Both the position numbers and the translations under genes were made by a program. Under the pieces are notes generated by a model. It was not told the DNA's origin and ran no database searches. It was given only the letters and a program-made list of their open reading frames with translations. From Pseudomonas mucoides (GTDB lineage: Bacteria > Pseudomonadota > Gammaproteobacteria > Pseudomonadales > Pseudomonadaceae), in assembly GCF_015461845.1 (NCBI RefSeq), contig NZ_JACOPW010000001.1, forward strand, positions 806,001 through 870,000: a stretch of 64,000 bases of DNA, given 5' to 3'. Shown piece by piece: positions 8,931 through 18,110 of the stretch. How positions within the stretch are numbered: position 1 is the stretch's first letter; every line of letters starts with the position of its first letter.

Positions 8931-9737
8931 GTGAATGCAGAAGCGCTCAAGGATAGCGAGTTCAAGCAGTTCCAAAGCTGGCTGTATCGTGCCGCCGGCA
9001 TCAACCTGAGCCCCGCGAAAAAAGCACTGGTTGCCGGGCGCTTGTCCAAACGTTTGAAGCACCATCAACTGAACAGCTACGGCGACTATTTCCAGATGAT
9101 CATGGGCCATGGGGCCACTGCGGAACTGCAGATAGCCCTGGACTTGCTCACCACCAACGAAACCTATTTCTTCCGCGAACCCAAGCATTTCGATTTCCTG
9201 CGCCAGCAGGTTTTACCCAAGGCCGCTCCGGGCAAAACCTTCCGTCTGTGGAGCGCAGCCAGCTCTTCCGGCGAGGAACCCTACAGCCTGGCCATGACCC
9301 TGGCCGATGGCCTGGGCAGCACCCCTTGGGAAATCATCGGTTCCGACATCAGCAGTCAGGTGCTGGCCAAGGCCCGCACAGGACACTACCCGATCGAGCG
9401 CGCCAGCCACATTGCGCACCCCTTGTTGGCCAAACATTGCCTGAAAGGGACCGGTAGCCAGGAGGGTACGTTCCTGATCGAGCGAAGCCTGCGCAGCCGG
9501 GTGCACTTCATGCCGATCAACCTCAACGAAACACTGCCGGATATCGGCGAATTCGAGGTGATTTTCCTGCGCAACGTGATGATCTATTTCGACCAGGAAA
9601 CCAAGCGCAAGGTGGTCGCGCGCATGCTGCCACGGCTCAAACCCGGCGGCTATTTCATCGTCAGTCATTCGGAAAGCCTGAACGGCATTACCGATGCCTT
9701 GAAACTGATCTCACCCTCGATTTACCGCAAGCCATGA
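8931..9737 (+). CDS. cheR: Chemoreceptor glutamate methyltransferase CheR
   Basis: A 268-residue SAM-dependent methyltransferase that methylates receptor glutamates. The N-terminal helical CheR_N domain is followed by the Rossmann domain with LWSAASSSGEEPYSLAM (SAM binding) and IFLRNVMIYFD, both typical of the family. GTG at 8931 is chosen because AAGGA lies 9 bp upstream and the protein then has normal length; a TTG at 8877 would add 18 unlikely residues. The stop codon overlaps the cheD start. It probably acts on the triple-PAS MCP through its C-terminal EFTRF. Confidence 0.92.
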   Translation: MNAEALKDSEFKQFQSWLYRAAGINLSPAKKALVAGRLSKRLKHHQLNSYGDYFQMIMGHGATAELQIALDLLTTNETYFFREPKHFDFLRQQVLPKAAPGKTFRLWSAASSSGEEPYSLAMTLADGLGSTPWEIIGSDISSQVLAKARTGHYPIERASHIAHPLLAKHCLKGTGSQEGTFLIERSLRSRVHFMPINLNETLPDIGEFEVIFLRNVMIYFDQETKRKVVARMLPRLKPGGYFIVSHSESLNGITDALKLISPSIYRKP

Positions 9738-10216
9738 ACAGGCCCCTCGGCGGCAACGAGATTTTCCTGCAGCCCGGCGAGTTCTATTTCGGCGATGCGG
9801 CCACACGTATCCGCACCCTGCTGGGTTCCTGCGTCGCCATTACCCTGTGGCACCCGGCGCACATGATTGGTGGCATGTGCCACTACATGCTGCCGAACCG
9901 GCAGAAGCCCGGCGGGCCACTCGACGGCAAATATGCCAACGAGGCCATGGCGCTTTTTCTGCTGGAGGTGGCCCGCCACCACACGCGGCCCGAGGATTAC
10001 CAGGTCAAGCTGTTCGGCGGCGGCACCATGTTCCCCGGCTACAGCGAGGAAACCAGCGTCGCCCAAAGCAATATCAACGCCGCGCGCCTGTTGGTCACGC
10101 GTCACCATTTGCGCCTGAGCGCCGAGGATTTAGGACGCAACGGGCACCGTGACGTGATCTTCGATATCAGCAGCGGCCATGTCTGGGTCCGCCATCAAGA
10201 CTTGAACGAGAGCTAA
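9734..10216 (+). CDS. cheD: Chemoreceptor glutamine deamidase CheD
   Basis: A 160-residue CheD family protein that deamidates receptor glutamines. The catalytic Cys is in [13 protein letters not shown] and the His in [11 protein letters not shown], both conserved. It overlaps cheR by an ATGA junction, which implies translational coupling. CheD is missing from the enteric pathway but common in alternative clusters. It suggests that the local receptors need deamidation to become methylatable. Confidence 0.92.
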   Translation: MNRPLGGNEIFLQPGEFYFGDAATRIRTLLGSCVAITLWHPAHMIGGMCHYMLPNRQKPGGPLDGKYANEAMALFLLEVARHHTRPEDYQVKLFGGGTMFPGYSEETSVAQSNINAARLLVTRHHLRLSAEDLGRNGHRDVIFDISSGHVWVRHQDLNES

Positions 10217-10224
10217 AAGCGCCT

Positions 10225-11295
10225 ATGAAAAAAATCAAGGTTCTGCTGGTCGACGACTCTGCCGTGGTACGGCAGGTGGTGCTGGCGTTGCTGGAGCGCG
10301 AGCCGGATATCCAGGTGATTGGCGCCGCCTCCGACCCCCTCTTCGCCATGGACAAAATGGCCAAAGAGTGGCCCGACGTGATTGTGCTGGACGTGGAAAT
10401 GCCACGCATGGACGGCATCACCTTCCTGAAAAAAATCATGGCCGAGCGCCCTACTCCGGTGGTGATCTGCTCAACGCTCACGGAACGAGGCGCGGAAACC
10501 ACGCTCCAGGCCCTTGCCGCCGGGGCCGTGGAAATCATTACCAAGCCCAAGGCCGGCCTGAAAGGTTTTCTGGAACAATCCTCCGCCGAACTGGTAGCGG
10601 CGGTCAGGGCCGCCGCCCAGGCCAACGTCAAGCAACTGGTCAGGAACGCCGCAGCGCATACGCCGGTGGGCGCCAAATTGAATGCCGACGCCATTCTGCC
10701 GCCCTCCAGCGGCCAGGCCATGGCGCAGACCACGGAGCGGATTGTCGCCATCGGCACCTCCACCGGTGGCACCCAGGCACTGGAACGGGTGCTGACCGCA
10801 CTGCCACGGGTTTGCCCGGGCATCGTCATCGTGCAGCACATGCCGGAAAAATTTACCGCCTCGTTTGCTGCGCGCTTGAACACGCTGTCGCAGATAGAAG
10901 TGCGCGAAGCGAAGAACAACGACCGAGTGATTCCCGGCCTGGCCCTGATCGCCCCCGGCGGCAAGCACATGCTGCTCAAGCGCAGCGGCGCCTACTATCA
11001 CGTCGAGGTCGTCGATGGCCCACTGGTCAACCGTCATCGCCCGTCTGTGGACGTGCTGTTTCGTTCGGTGGCCAAGTTCGCCGGGAAAAATGCCACCGGC
11101 ATCATCATGACCGGCATGGGCGATGACGGTGCCCGTGGCTTGAAGGAATTACATGCGACCGGGGCACGCACCTACGCTCAGGATGAAGCCAGCTGCGTGG
11201 TGTTTGGCATGCCCAAAGAGGCGATCAAACTGGGTGGAGTGGACCGGGTGATCGCCCTGGACGACATTCCCAGAGCGATCACCAATGGCAGGTAA
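10225..11295 (+). CDS. cheB: Protein-glutamate methylesterase CheB
   Basis: A 356-residue, two-domain adaptation enzyme. The receiver domain has LLVDDS and phosphoacceptor Asp56 in VLDVEMP, and the C-terminal methylesterase domain has Ser in IGTSTGG, His in VQHMPEKF and Asp in GMGDDGARG. It is the last gene of the che cluster and has a weak ribosome-binding site just downstream of cheD. It removes methyl groups from receptors when phosphorylated by CheA. Confidence 0.93.
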   Translation: MKKIKVLLVDDSAVVRQVVLALLEREPDIQVIGAASDPLFAMDKMAKEWPDVIVLDVEMPRMDGITFLKKIMAERPTPVVICSTLTERGAETTLQALAAGAVEIITKPKAGLKGFLEQSSAELVAAVRAAAQANVKQLVRNAAAHTPVGAKLNADAILPPSSGQAMAQTTERIVAIGTSTGGTQALERVLTALPRVCPGIVIVQHMPEKFTASFAARLNTLSQIEVREAKNNDRVIPGLALIAPGGKHMLLKRSGAYYHVEVVDGPLVNRHRPSVDVLFRSVAKFAGKNATGIIMTGMGDDGARGLKELHATGARTYAQDEASCVVFGMPKEAIKLGGVDRVIALDDIPRAITNGR

Positions 11296-11316
11296 CGCGC
11301 GTCGTTGGCAGGGAAT

Positions 11317-11964
11317 TTACTGTTGCAAGATGAACGTGCTCAGGGTGTGCAGATCATCCGGGCTTAACTGCGCAAAAGGCGGCATCGGAATGTCCCCCCA
11401 TTTGCCGGTACCGCCGTGCTGAATGCTCGACGTGACCTTGGCCAAAGCCTGCGGATCGTTGGCGTACTTGGCTGCCACCTCGTGATAGGCCGGGCCTACA
11501 ATCTTGTGATCGATGGCGTGGCAGGACAAACAGGCGTTGCCCTGGAGCAATGCCATGGCATCGACTTTGGCCACGGGCGCTGCCGGAGGCTGGCTTGCCG
11601 GCGGGTTCGAGGCTGCCTGCACCTCGGCATCGTTCGCATGAGCACTGCCGTAAGTGACCGCCAGGTAAGCGCCGATCACGCTCACATCCTGATCACTGAT
11701 CGGCGCCCCGTACACGTGCTGCATCTTGCTCGCCTCTCCCGTCCACTGCGCCAGGGTCATGCCGGGAGGCTGGAAGTTGATGTAATCCGCGGAATGGCAG
11801 GTGGAGCATTTCTGTTGGGCCAGTTGATAACCTGGCAGCGCATTGGGTTTGAGCACTGCCGTTTCGGGCGGCAAGGTGATCGAGAGCGGCGCTGCGCCAG
11901 CCAGGCCAATCCAGCCAACCTGAGCCGCGCACAGCAAAGTGGTCATGCGTTTCATAAGTTTCAT
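11317..11964 (-). CDS. Diheme c-type cytochrome, sulfite dehydrogenase electron acceptor (SorB-like)
   Basis: A 215-residue exported cytochrome. A cleavable signal peptide (to about residue 25, ending GLAGAA) is followed by two haem c sites, CSTCH and CLSCH, with likely axial Met residues in the PPGM and IPMPPF regions. The linker between the domains is Ala/Pro-rich. It lies 9 bp downstream of the molybdenum sulfite oxidase gene and would carry its electrons to the periplasmic chain. Because the partner gene is frameshifted, the cytochrome may lack its donor in this strain. Confidence 0.8.
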   Translation of the reverse strand: MKLMKRMTTLLCAAQVGWIGLAGAAPLSITLPPETAVLKPNALPGYQLAQQKCSTCHSADYINFQPPGMTLAQWTGEASKMQHVYGAPISDQDVSVIGAYLAVTYGSAHANDAEVQAASNPPASQPPAAPVAKVDAMALLQGNACLSCHAIDHKIVGPAYHEVAAKYANDPQALAKVTSSIQHGGTGKWGDIPMPPFAQLSPDDLHTLSTFILQQ

Positions 11965-11973
11965 GCAGGCCCC

Positions 11974-13232
11974 TCAGGCGACAGTCACGTGGCTGGTTTC
12001 TATGACGTGGCGGCGGTAGCCCCCCGGGTTCCAGTCGGCTTGCAGCGGCTGCGTCTCGCCCGCACTGTTACTGGCTCGCACCATCAACTGCGTGGCGCCC
12101 TTGCTGGTAAAGGTGATCGGTAGCGTCCACTCCCGGAAGGAGAAACGGCCAAGGTCCTGACCCAGTTTGGCTTCGCGCCAGTTTTTCCCGCCGTCGATGG
12201 AAACTTCCACCTTGTTGACGCCTGCGCCGCCGTCGAATGCGATGCCCTTGAGCACCACGCTTTTATTCAGCGGCAACACATCGCCATGTTTGACGCTGGT
12301 GATAAAGCTGCGCACCGGCAGTTTGGAAATCGGCTTGGTTTGCGCCGCCGTAGTGCCGGGGGCGATGCAGAAGCAATCGTTGTCGGGTACGCGTAAACTT
12401 TGGCCATGAAAAAACCGTCGTAGGTGCGGTCGACGACTTCGATCTCGCTCAGGTGCTTGACCCAGTACGTGCCGAAATACCCCGGCACCACCAGACGTAT
12501 CGGGTAACCGTTGAGGAATGGCAGATCAGTGCCGTTCATCGACCAGGCGATCATCGGCTCACCGTCCATGGCGTGACTGATGTCCAGCGCCTTGATGAAC
12601 TCCGGAGTGCTAGGCAGCACGGGCTTATCGAGCCCACGGAAGGTCACCTGTTGAGCGTCGGCTTTCACACCGGCCTTTTCCAATACTGCCTTGAGTGGGA
12701 CGCCCACCCAGCGGGCATTGCCCATTGAACCGTTGCCCAATTGAGCACCGAACACGCGCGGCATCGAGAAGCCACGGCTGTTACCCGAACACTGATTGAC
12801 GGCGACCACTTCTACCGGCTCGGCGAGGGCTTTCAGCTCCGCCAGGGAAAGGGACAGCGGCGTATTGACCGAGCCCTTGATCGTCAGACGGAAGGTGTCC
12901 GGATCGATGCTGGTAGGGAAATTGGCCAGGTGATAACGCACGAAAAAGGCGTCATTGGGCGTGATCGGCCCTTCATTGAAAACCGGGAACAGCGTCTCAA
13001 GGTGCGGCGGGCGAGTGGTTACCAAGGTCAACGGACGCTTTTGCGGGTATTGCACCAACGGCCGTGGGCCAGCCGCGAAGGTGACTTCTTCGGCGGCTTC
13101 GTCAGCTGGCCCGGTTTGCTCGGCAGCCTTGGCAAGACTTGCCAACGGAGAAGCCGCAAAAGCCAGGACGAAGGTATCGCGTAGCACGCGCCGGCGGCTC
13201 GGCTGGCTGTTGTCTATAAAACTGAACTTCAT
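11974..13232 (-). pseudogene. Molybdopterin sulfite oxidase (SorA-like), interrupted by a frameshift
   Basis: A periplasmic sulfite:acceptor oxidoreductase. The N-terminus has a Tat motif (SRRRVLRD), and the molybdenum-ligand Cys lies in VNQCSGNSRG. The frame from 13232 is correct through DGFFMAKVY (about 12400) and then becomes nonsense, stopping at 12267. The family-like sequence (VPDNDCFCIAPG, then SFITSVKHGD, to 11974) continues in another frame. Restoring one G at about 12393/12394 joins them. The dimerisation domain (11974-12390) is otherwise intact. It may be a true recent mutation or a sequencing error in a single base. Confidence 0.8.
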
Positions 13233-13430
13233 TCTGCGCTCTCTATAATTGTTTTACTGAGATGCAACTGACCGCTCTCCCCCGCCAGGCTTGATGGGTA
13301 AACGGGGACTCGCAGGGAAACCAGTATCGCCACGAGCACGTCGACCGCTTTTCATTTGACGTCAGTGACTTCACATTTGACGACAGGCTTGGTTGGTCAG
13401 CACCGTCGCCAGAGCGTAGTTCAGGCAATA

Positions 13431-13458
13431 AATAAGGCGCCCCGAAGGACGCCTTATT
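13431..13458 (-). terminator. Terminator-like hairpin after the NCS2 permease gene
   Basis: A 9-bp perfect stem AATAAGGCG/CGCCTTATT lies about 25 bp beyond the permease stop codon. The T-tract is weak, so efficiency is uncertain. The stretch between here and 13232 has no gene. Confidence 0.65.
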
Positions 13459-13482
13459 CATAGTTTCATGTCTTGAGTGTTG

Positions 13483-15000
13483 TCAGACATGTTCACTGCT
13501 TTTCGCATGCGCAGCACGCGGCTCGCCATGCCCATGGTCAGCCTCCACCACCGGGATTTCTTTCCCGTCGCAGTCATGCAGCTTGCCTTCACTGAAGTAA
13601 TCCCCTTCACGCAGCGCTGCCAGATCCTGATAGCGCAGCACTCGCTCCGTACCGGCCGCAAACACCGACTGCTGATCCGAGTTACCGGCCGTGAGGTGGT
13701 TGAAGGTCAGGTTCAGCACAATCGCCATGATCGCCGACGAGCTGATGCCCGAATGAAAAATCGTTGCGAACCAGCTTGGGAAGTGGTCGTAGAAGTTCGG
13801 AGCAGCAATCGGAATCATGCCGAAACCGATGGAGGTAGCGACGATGATCAGGTTGACGTTGTTGCGGTAATCAACCTTGGACAGCGTACGGATACCACTG
13901 GCCGCCACGGTGCCGAACAGCACGATACCGGCGCCGCCAAGGACCGACGTCGGCACGGCGGCGATGACCCGCCCCATGAAGGGCAGCAAACCGAGGATCA
14001 CCAGGAACAAACCGCCCGTGGCGACCACGAAGCGGCTCTTGATTCCGGTCACCGCCACCAGCCCGACGTTCTGGGCGAAAGCGCTTTGGGTGAACGAACC
14101 GAAGATCGGCGCGATCATGCTCGACAGCATGTCGGCGCGCAGGCCGTTGCCCAGGCGTTTGGAGTCGACTTTGGTGCCGATGATTTCACCGACGGCGAGG
14201 ATGTCCGCCGAGGTTTCCACCAGTGTCACCATGACCACAATGCACATCGACAGGATGGCGGCGAAGTGGAAGGTCGGCGTGCCGAAATGGAACGGCGTCG
14301 GGAAGCCGAACATCGGGCCCTGGGTGACAGACGAGAAGTCTGCCATGCCGAGGAACACCGCGATGACTGTACCGATAACCATCGCTAGCAGAATCGACAA
14401 CCGGGAGATAGTCGCGCTGCCAATCTTGCTCAACAGCAGCACCAGCACCAGCGTCACCGCTGCCAGGCCAATGTTCGCCATGCTGCCGAAGTCCGGCGCA
14501 TGGCTGTTGCCGCCCATGGCCCAGCGTGCCGCCACCGGCATCAGCGTCAGGCCGATGGTGGTGATCACGATGCCCGTGACCAGCGGCGGGAAGAACTTGG
14601 TGATGCGTGAGAACACCGGCGTGATCAGCAAGCCAATCAACGACGCGGCAATCACCGCCCCGAGAATCGACTGAAACCCGCCCTCCCCGCCACTGCTGAC
14701 AATCGCCACCATGGTCGCGACGCCAGAGAACGACACGCCCTGTACCAGCGGCAACTGACAACCGAAAAACGGTAAACCAAGGGTCTGCAATAACGTCGCC
14801 AGCCCCCCTGCAAACAATGAAGCAGCAATCAACAAACCGATGTCCGCCGGCGAAAGCCCGGCCGCCTGACCAATGATCAAAGGCACCGCAACGATGCCGC
14901 CGTACATGGTCAGAACATGTTGCAGGCCGTAAGCCATATTCGCGCCGATCCCAAGGTTTTCATCCTCGGGCCGTTGGTGTGAAACATGGGGCGTTTTCAT
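13483..15000 (-). CDS. NCS2 family nucleobase:cation symporter (xanthine/urate type)
   Basis: A 505-residue permease with 12-14 hydrophobic segments. NCS2 marks are the QHVLTMYGGIVAVPLIIG start, GCQLPLVQGVSF in TM3, SILMC..VTLVETSADILAVGE near TM8 and GSFTQSAFAQNVGLVAVTG. These place it with the uric acid/xanthine branch (XanP, UacT, PucJ). The C-terminal tail of about 50 residues is polar. It probably imports urate or xanthine. The upstream region (15053-15110) carries several palindromes, so control by a repressor or activator of purine use is likely. Confidence 0.88.
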   Translation of the reverse strand: MKTPHVSHQRPEDENLGIGANMAYGLQHVLTMYGGIVAVPLIIGQAAGLSPADIGLLIAASLFAGGLATLLQTLGLPFFGCQLPLVQGVSFSGVATMVAIVSSGGEGGFQSILGAVIAASLIGLLITPVFSRITKFFPPLVTGIVITTIGLTLMPVAARWAMGGNSHAPDFGSMANIGLAAVTLVLVLLLSKIGSATISRLSILLAMVIGTVIAVFLGMADFSSVTQGPMFGFPTPFHFGTPTFHFAAILSMCIVVMVTLVETSADILAVGEIIGTKVDSKRLGNGLRADMLSSMIAPIFGSFTQSAFAQNVGLVAVTGIKSRFVVATGGLFLVILGLLPFMGRVIAAVPTSVLGGAGIVLFGTVAASGIRTLSKVDYRNNVNLIIVATSIGFGMIPIAAPNFYDHFPSWFATIFHSGISSSAIMAIVLNLTFNHLTAGNSDQQSVFAAGTERVLRYQDLAALREGDYFSEGKLHDCDGKEIPVVEADHGHGEPRAAHAKSSEHV

Positions 15001-15052
15001 AGTTAGGGGGTTCCCTGGTTTTTGTTATGCGCACACTGTATGCAAGACTCAG

Positions 15053-15110
15053 GACAAATGTCTATAGAGTTGTATACAACTCCCCAGTCAGATTATGGAC
15101 AGGTGTCCAT
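15053..15110. promoter_or_regulatory. Palindromic operator cluster upstream of the NCS2 permease
   Basis: A perfect 16-bp palindrome GAGTTGTATACAACTC (15067-15082) is flanked by two GGACA-NN-TGTC(C/T) palindromes at 15053-15064 and 15097-15108; the right one extends to ATGGACA/TGTCCAT. The group lies 53-110 bp upstream of the permease start. The TTGTATACAA core resembles sites of GntR/FadR-type regulators, but the protein is not identified. Confidence 0.55.
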
Positions 15111-15234
15111 TTCGGCCTTATCTGTGCGGCTTGCTGGCTCCTCAAAATTTTTGAAATACATCGTTATCTCCGGTTTACCCATTCCCCACTAGGCTGCTGC
15201 ATTCCAAGCGACCGCCGGCACGGACGCCTCTCGC

Positions 15235-15257
15235 TTATACATATAACGTATGCATAA
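15235..15257. promoter_or_regulatory. Inverted repeat overlapping the brnT start, candidate BrnA operator
   Basis: TTATACATA and TATGCATAA (8 of 9 bases complementary) are separated by 5 bp and end on the first base of the brnT ATG. BrnA antitoxins are known to autoregulate their operon, so this is the natural candidate site. No clear ribosome-binding site is visible for brnT, because the repeat occupies that place. Confidence 0.5.
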
Positions 15258-15532
15258 TGAAGTCATTCGAAATTCAGTTTCACAAGGCAAAAAACGCAGC
15301 CAACAAATTAAAGCACCAAGGCATCAGCCTTTCAGAAACGGAGCCGGTGTTCTATGACGAGCGGGCCCTTACGTTCCAGGACCTCCACCATGATGAACAG
15401 CGGTGGATCATCATAGGAATGGATGCAAAAGGTCGCCTGTTGGTCGTTGCGTATCGAGATCCGAATTTCGTTCGAATCATTTCCGCGCGCATCGCTACCA
15501 AAAACGAGCGTCGCCGGTACATGGAGTATTGA
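15257..15532 (+). CDS. brnT: BrnT family ribonuclease toxin
   Basis: A 91-residue type II toxin. The family pattern is present: FHKAKNAANKLKHQGISL near the N-terminus, DERALTFQD, RWIIIGMDAKGRLLVVAY and the C-terminal RIISARIATKNERRRY. BrnT is a RelE-fold ribonuclease that blocks translation unless bound by BrnA. Toxin-first order and the 3-bp gap to brnA match the typical operon. An inverted repeat covers the start region. Confidence 0.9.
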   Translation: MKSFEIQFHKAKNAANKLKHQGISLSETEPVFYDERALTFQDLHHDEQRWIIIGMDAKGRLLVVAYRDPNFVRIISARIATKNERRRYMEY

Positions 15533-15535
15533 CCA

Positions 15536-15868
15536 ATGAAAGACGAATACGACTTCAGCAATGCCAAGCGTGGCGCCATCGCCAGCAGCAAAGGCAAAAC
15601 CCGAATCACCATCATGCTGGACGATGCCGTCATAGAGGCGGCTCGCTCTCTTGCCGAGAGCGAGGGCTTTGGCTATCAGACGGTGATCAATAACACCTTG
15701 CGTCAGGCGCTGCTCAATCGCCGGGAAACACCCGTTGAGCTCGATCAGCGCACGGCTGTCGGGAATGCCAGGCATTTCAAGGAAGGGATAACCCCTGGCG
15801 AACTGAAGGACCTCGAGAAAAAATTAACCGAGGTGCTCAGTGAGATTCATCGGGTGATGGCGCCTTGA
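15536..15868 (+). CDS. brnA: BrnA family antitoxin
   Basis: A 110-residue antitoxin and DNA-binding repressor. The centre carries a ribbon-helix-helix region (TRITIMLDDAVIEAARSLAE followed by GYQTVINNTLRQAL), typical of BrnA. It starts 3 bp after brnT. It neutralises BrnT and should repress the operon through the inverted repeat at 15235-15257. The acidic/basic tail after residue 60 is longer than in many homologues. Confidence 0.88.
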   Translation: MKDEYDFSNAKRGAIASSKGKTRITIMLDDAVIEAARSLAESEGFGYQTVINNTLRQALLNRRETPVELDQRTAVGNARHFKEGITPGELKDLEKKLTEVLSEIHRVMAP

Positions 15869-15901
15869 ACACACCGCTCTGAGGCCGCAAAAAACACGGG
15901 C

Positions 15902-16729
15902 TCAGCTTGGGCGAATCAATCGCTTAAGCACGGTCCTTAATACCTCGTGTTCCGGCACCCGAATCGCGAACTCGTCCTGCAGTACCCCGACCAACTCGTC
16001 CACATCCGCCACCTGCCGCCGTTCGCTTTCGCGACCGACCCGGTGTATCGCAAAGCTGCCGTTATTCAGCGTACGGCGCCAGCCGTCTCCGGTCCGGGCG
16101 ACCATCAACTGCCGCGCAAACGACGACTCGGGATGGGTGGAGACGTACCAGTTGCCGACGGTGTAATCGGTATCTTCCTGGCGCTGCAGGTCGAAAATGT
16201 ACATCGGCCGCCACTCGCCGCCGACGTTGGCCCGCAGGGTGTAGCCGTCTTCATGGCGTTCAATGCGATACGGTTCATGGGGGGTGAGTTGTTCAGCGTC
16301 GGTATCGAGTATCAGGGGTGCGGTGGGGACCATGCCGCCGAAGCCGACGTCAGTGATGTAGCGCACGCCGTCCAGCGTAACCAGGCTCAAGCGGTGCGTG
16401 CGCGCAGTCCACGCGCCTTCGGGTTGGCCCATTACGACACGGCCGGTAATGCCGCGAGCATCGAAGCCCAGTTCCTGGAGCAAGGCCAGAAACAGGTTGT
16501 TGAGTTCATAGCAATAACCACCGCGACCGTCGAACAGGACTTTCTGCTCGATGGACGGCAGGTCAATCAGCACCGGCTCGCCCGACAACGTGGTGAGGTT
16601 TTCGAACGCGAAGGCACCGGTGTGGCGCAGTTGCAGCAGACGCAGGGTTTCCAGGGTCGGCGCCGGTGGGGCGTCGAAGCCCAGGCGCTGTAGATACAAC
16701 GCAAGGTGGGTCAGGCGTGGCTCGCTCAT
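15902..16729 (-). CDS. nat: Arylamine N-acetyltransferase
   Basis: A 275-residue cytoplasmic enzyme that moves acetyl from acetyl-CoA to arylamines or hydrazines. The catalytic triad is visible: Cys in GRGGYCYELN, His in ARTHRLSLV and Asp in YITDVGFGG. FENL near residue 43 is also typical. The start has AAGGA 7 bp upstream. It is a single-gene unit facing exonuclease III. The family is usually linked to xenobiotic resistance, and the native substrate here is unknown. Confidence 0.92.
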   Translation of the reverse strand: MSEPRLTHLALYLQRLGFDAPPAPTLETLRLLQLRHTGAFAFENLTTLSGEPVLIDLPSIEQKVLFDGRGGYCYELNNLFLALLQELGFDARGITGRVVMGQPEGAWTARTHRLSLVTLDGVRYITDVGFGGMVPTAPLILDTDAEQLTPHEPYRIERHEDGYTLRANVGGEWRPMYIFDLQRQEDTDYTVGNWYVSTHPESSFARQLMVARTGDGWRRTLNNGSFAIHRVGRESERRQVADVDELVGVLQDEFAIRVPEHEVLRTVLKRLIRPS

Positions 16730-16840
16730 TGCTCAGTCCTTATGCTTGGGCCGCGGATCTCTCCGCCGATGGCCGCCATGTATAAGGGATAACGCGGTGC
16801 CACTGACAATTGATTTAGCCAATCAACCCACTGGCCAACA

Positions 16841-17635
16841 TCAATGTCGCTTGCGCGAACTCACACGAATCCACGTCGGCGCGTGATCACTGGCATGCGG
16901 CTCATTGCGCACCCAGGCATCGACACCCGCCTCTTGCAGATAAGGACTCAGCGCCGGGTTCAGCAACAGGTGATCGATACGCAGCCCGGAATTGGTCTGC
17001 CAGTGTTGGCGGAAATAATCCCAGAAAGTGTAAAGCCGATCCTCGGGATACAAATGACGCAAAGAATCAGTCCAGCCCTGATCCAGCAAGCGTTGATAAC
17101 ACGCGCGGCTTTGTGGTTGCAGCAACGCATCCTTGAGCCAGGAGCGTGTGTTGTAGATGTCCAGATCGGTGGGCACCACGTTGTAGTCGCCGGCCAGCAC
17201 CACGGGGTGCTCGCTGCTCTGCAGATCCTTGGCATAGGCGATCAGCCGCTCGAACCACGCCAGTTTGTAATCGAATTTCGGCCCCGGCTGCGGGTTGCCA
17301 TTGGGCAGATACAGACACCCCACCAGCACGCCGTGCACTGCCGCTTCCAGATAGCGACTGTGGGTGTCCGTGTCGTCACCCGGCAAACCGCGTCGACTTT
17401 CCAGCGGTTGCGCATCCCGCGCCAGAATCGCCACCCCGTTCCACGACGCCTGCCCCTGCCAGAGGGCGCCATAGCCGACCGCTTCAAGCTCGGCAACCGG
17501 AAACGCCGAGTCGACCGACTTGAGCTCCTGCAGACACGCGATGTCCGGTTTTTCCCGTTCCAGCCACGCCAACAAGTTGGGCAGGCGTGCGCGCAGGCCG
17601 TTGACATTGAAGGTAGCGATTTTCAGGTTTTTCAT
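16841..17635 (-). CDS. xthA: Exodeoxyribonuclease III
   Basis: A 264-residue Mg-dependent AP endonuclease and 3'-5' exonuclease for base excision repair. Family motifs are ATFNVNGLRAR, CLQELK (metal Glu), GDYNVVPTDLDIYN (catalytic Asp and Asn), LRIDHLLLNP and SDHAPTWI (catalytic His). ATG at 17635 gives the usual N-terminus; an upstream in-frame start would add 22 non-conserved residues. In pseudomonads the Crc protein has the same fold but lacks the catalytic residues. They are all present here, so this is the enzyme. Confidence 0.92.
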   Translation of the reverse strand: MKNLKIATFNVNGLRARLPNLLAWLEREKPDIACLQELKSVDSAFPVAELEAVGYGALWQGQASWNGVAILARDAQPLESRRGLPGDDTDTHSRYLEAAVHGVLVGCLYLPNGNPQPGPKFDYKLAWFERLIAYAKDLQSSEHPVVLAGDYNVVPTDLDIYNTRSWLKDALLQPQSRACYQRLLDQGWTDSLRHLYPEDRLYTFWDYFRQHWQTNSGLRIDHLLLNPALSPYLQEAGVDAWVRNEPHASDHAPTWIRVSSRKRH

Positions 17636-17703
17636 GGTCCGAGGCTCGCAACGGATTGGCGGTATCCGGTTGTGACCCGATTGCGTGGCGACAGTTGCCA
17701 TGA

Positions 17704-17895
17704 CCCGCGCAGCAGGCGATTAAAGGTCTCAGTAGCGCACTTGCCAATCGACGACGGCTCCCCTTGTACCTGATGCCGTGCCATGCATTCGAGGTGCTGG
17801 ACTGTGTGCGGGTGCAATTCACCACCGGCGAAAACAACCAGGGGGCGGTGCGGCTTAATCTCGAGAAGAAACTGGCGGAATACGTCCCTCGATAA
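17704..17895 (+). pseudogene. Possible C-terminal remnant of an unrecognised gene
   Basis: One frame reads smoothly from about 17704 to the TAA at 17893-17895, with clear protein character: LPLYLMPCHAFEVLDCVRVQ, FTTGENNQGAVRLNLEKK and LAEYVPR. No upstream part in the same frame and no good start exist; the only ATG, at 17773, would leave 40 residues. It looks like the tail of a lost gene. I do not recognise the family, and a small real gene cannot be excluded. Confidence 0.3.
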
Positions 17896-17908
17896 CACCT
17901 CAAAACAC

Positions 17909-17998
17909 TGTAGGACTGAGCCTGCTCGCGATGGCATCAGGTCTGTCAAAGCTGAGTCGGATGAAAGGACGCTATCGCGAGCAGGCTCACTCCTACAA
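17909..17998. repeat. REP pair (REPIN-like), second copy
   Basis: CTGTAGGACTGAGCCTGCTC at 17908 and its inverted partner GAGCAGGCTCACTCCTACA ending near 17997 enclose about 40 bp. The core (GAGCCTGCTCGCGA) is the common fluorescens-group REP and differs in sequence from the pair at 216-309. Confidence 0.85.
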
Positions 17999-18110
17999 TG
18001 ATTCACTCCCAACCAGGGTGTTAAGCACTGCCACTCGTCATCCAACCGGCACCAACCACCCCGCCCTTCGCACCAACATCAGGTAACGACTCAGTTTTTG
18101 GAGACGAACC

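Noticed and set aside
13243..13461. Small minus-strand frame between the sulfite oxidase and permease genes
   Set aside because: No ribosome-binding site or family, and it overlaps the terminator hairpin.
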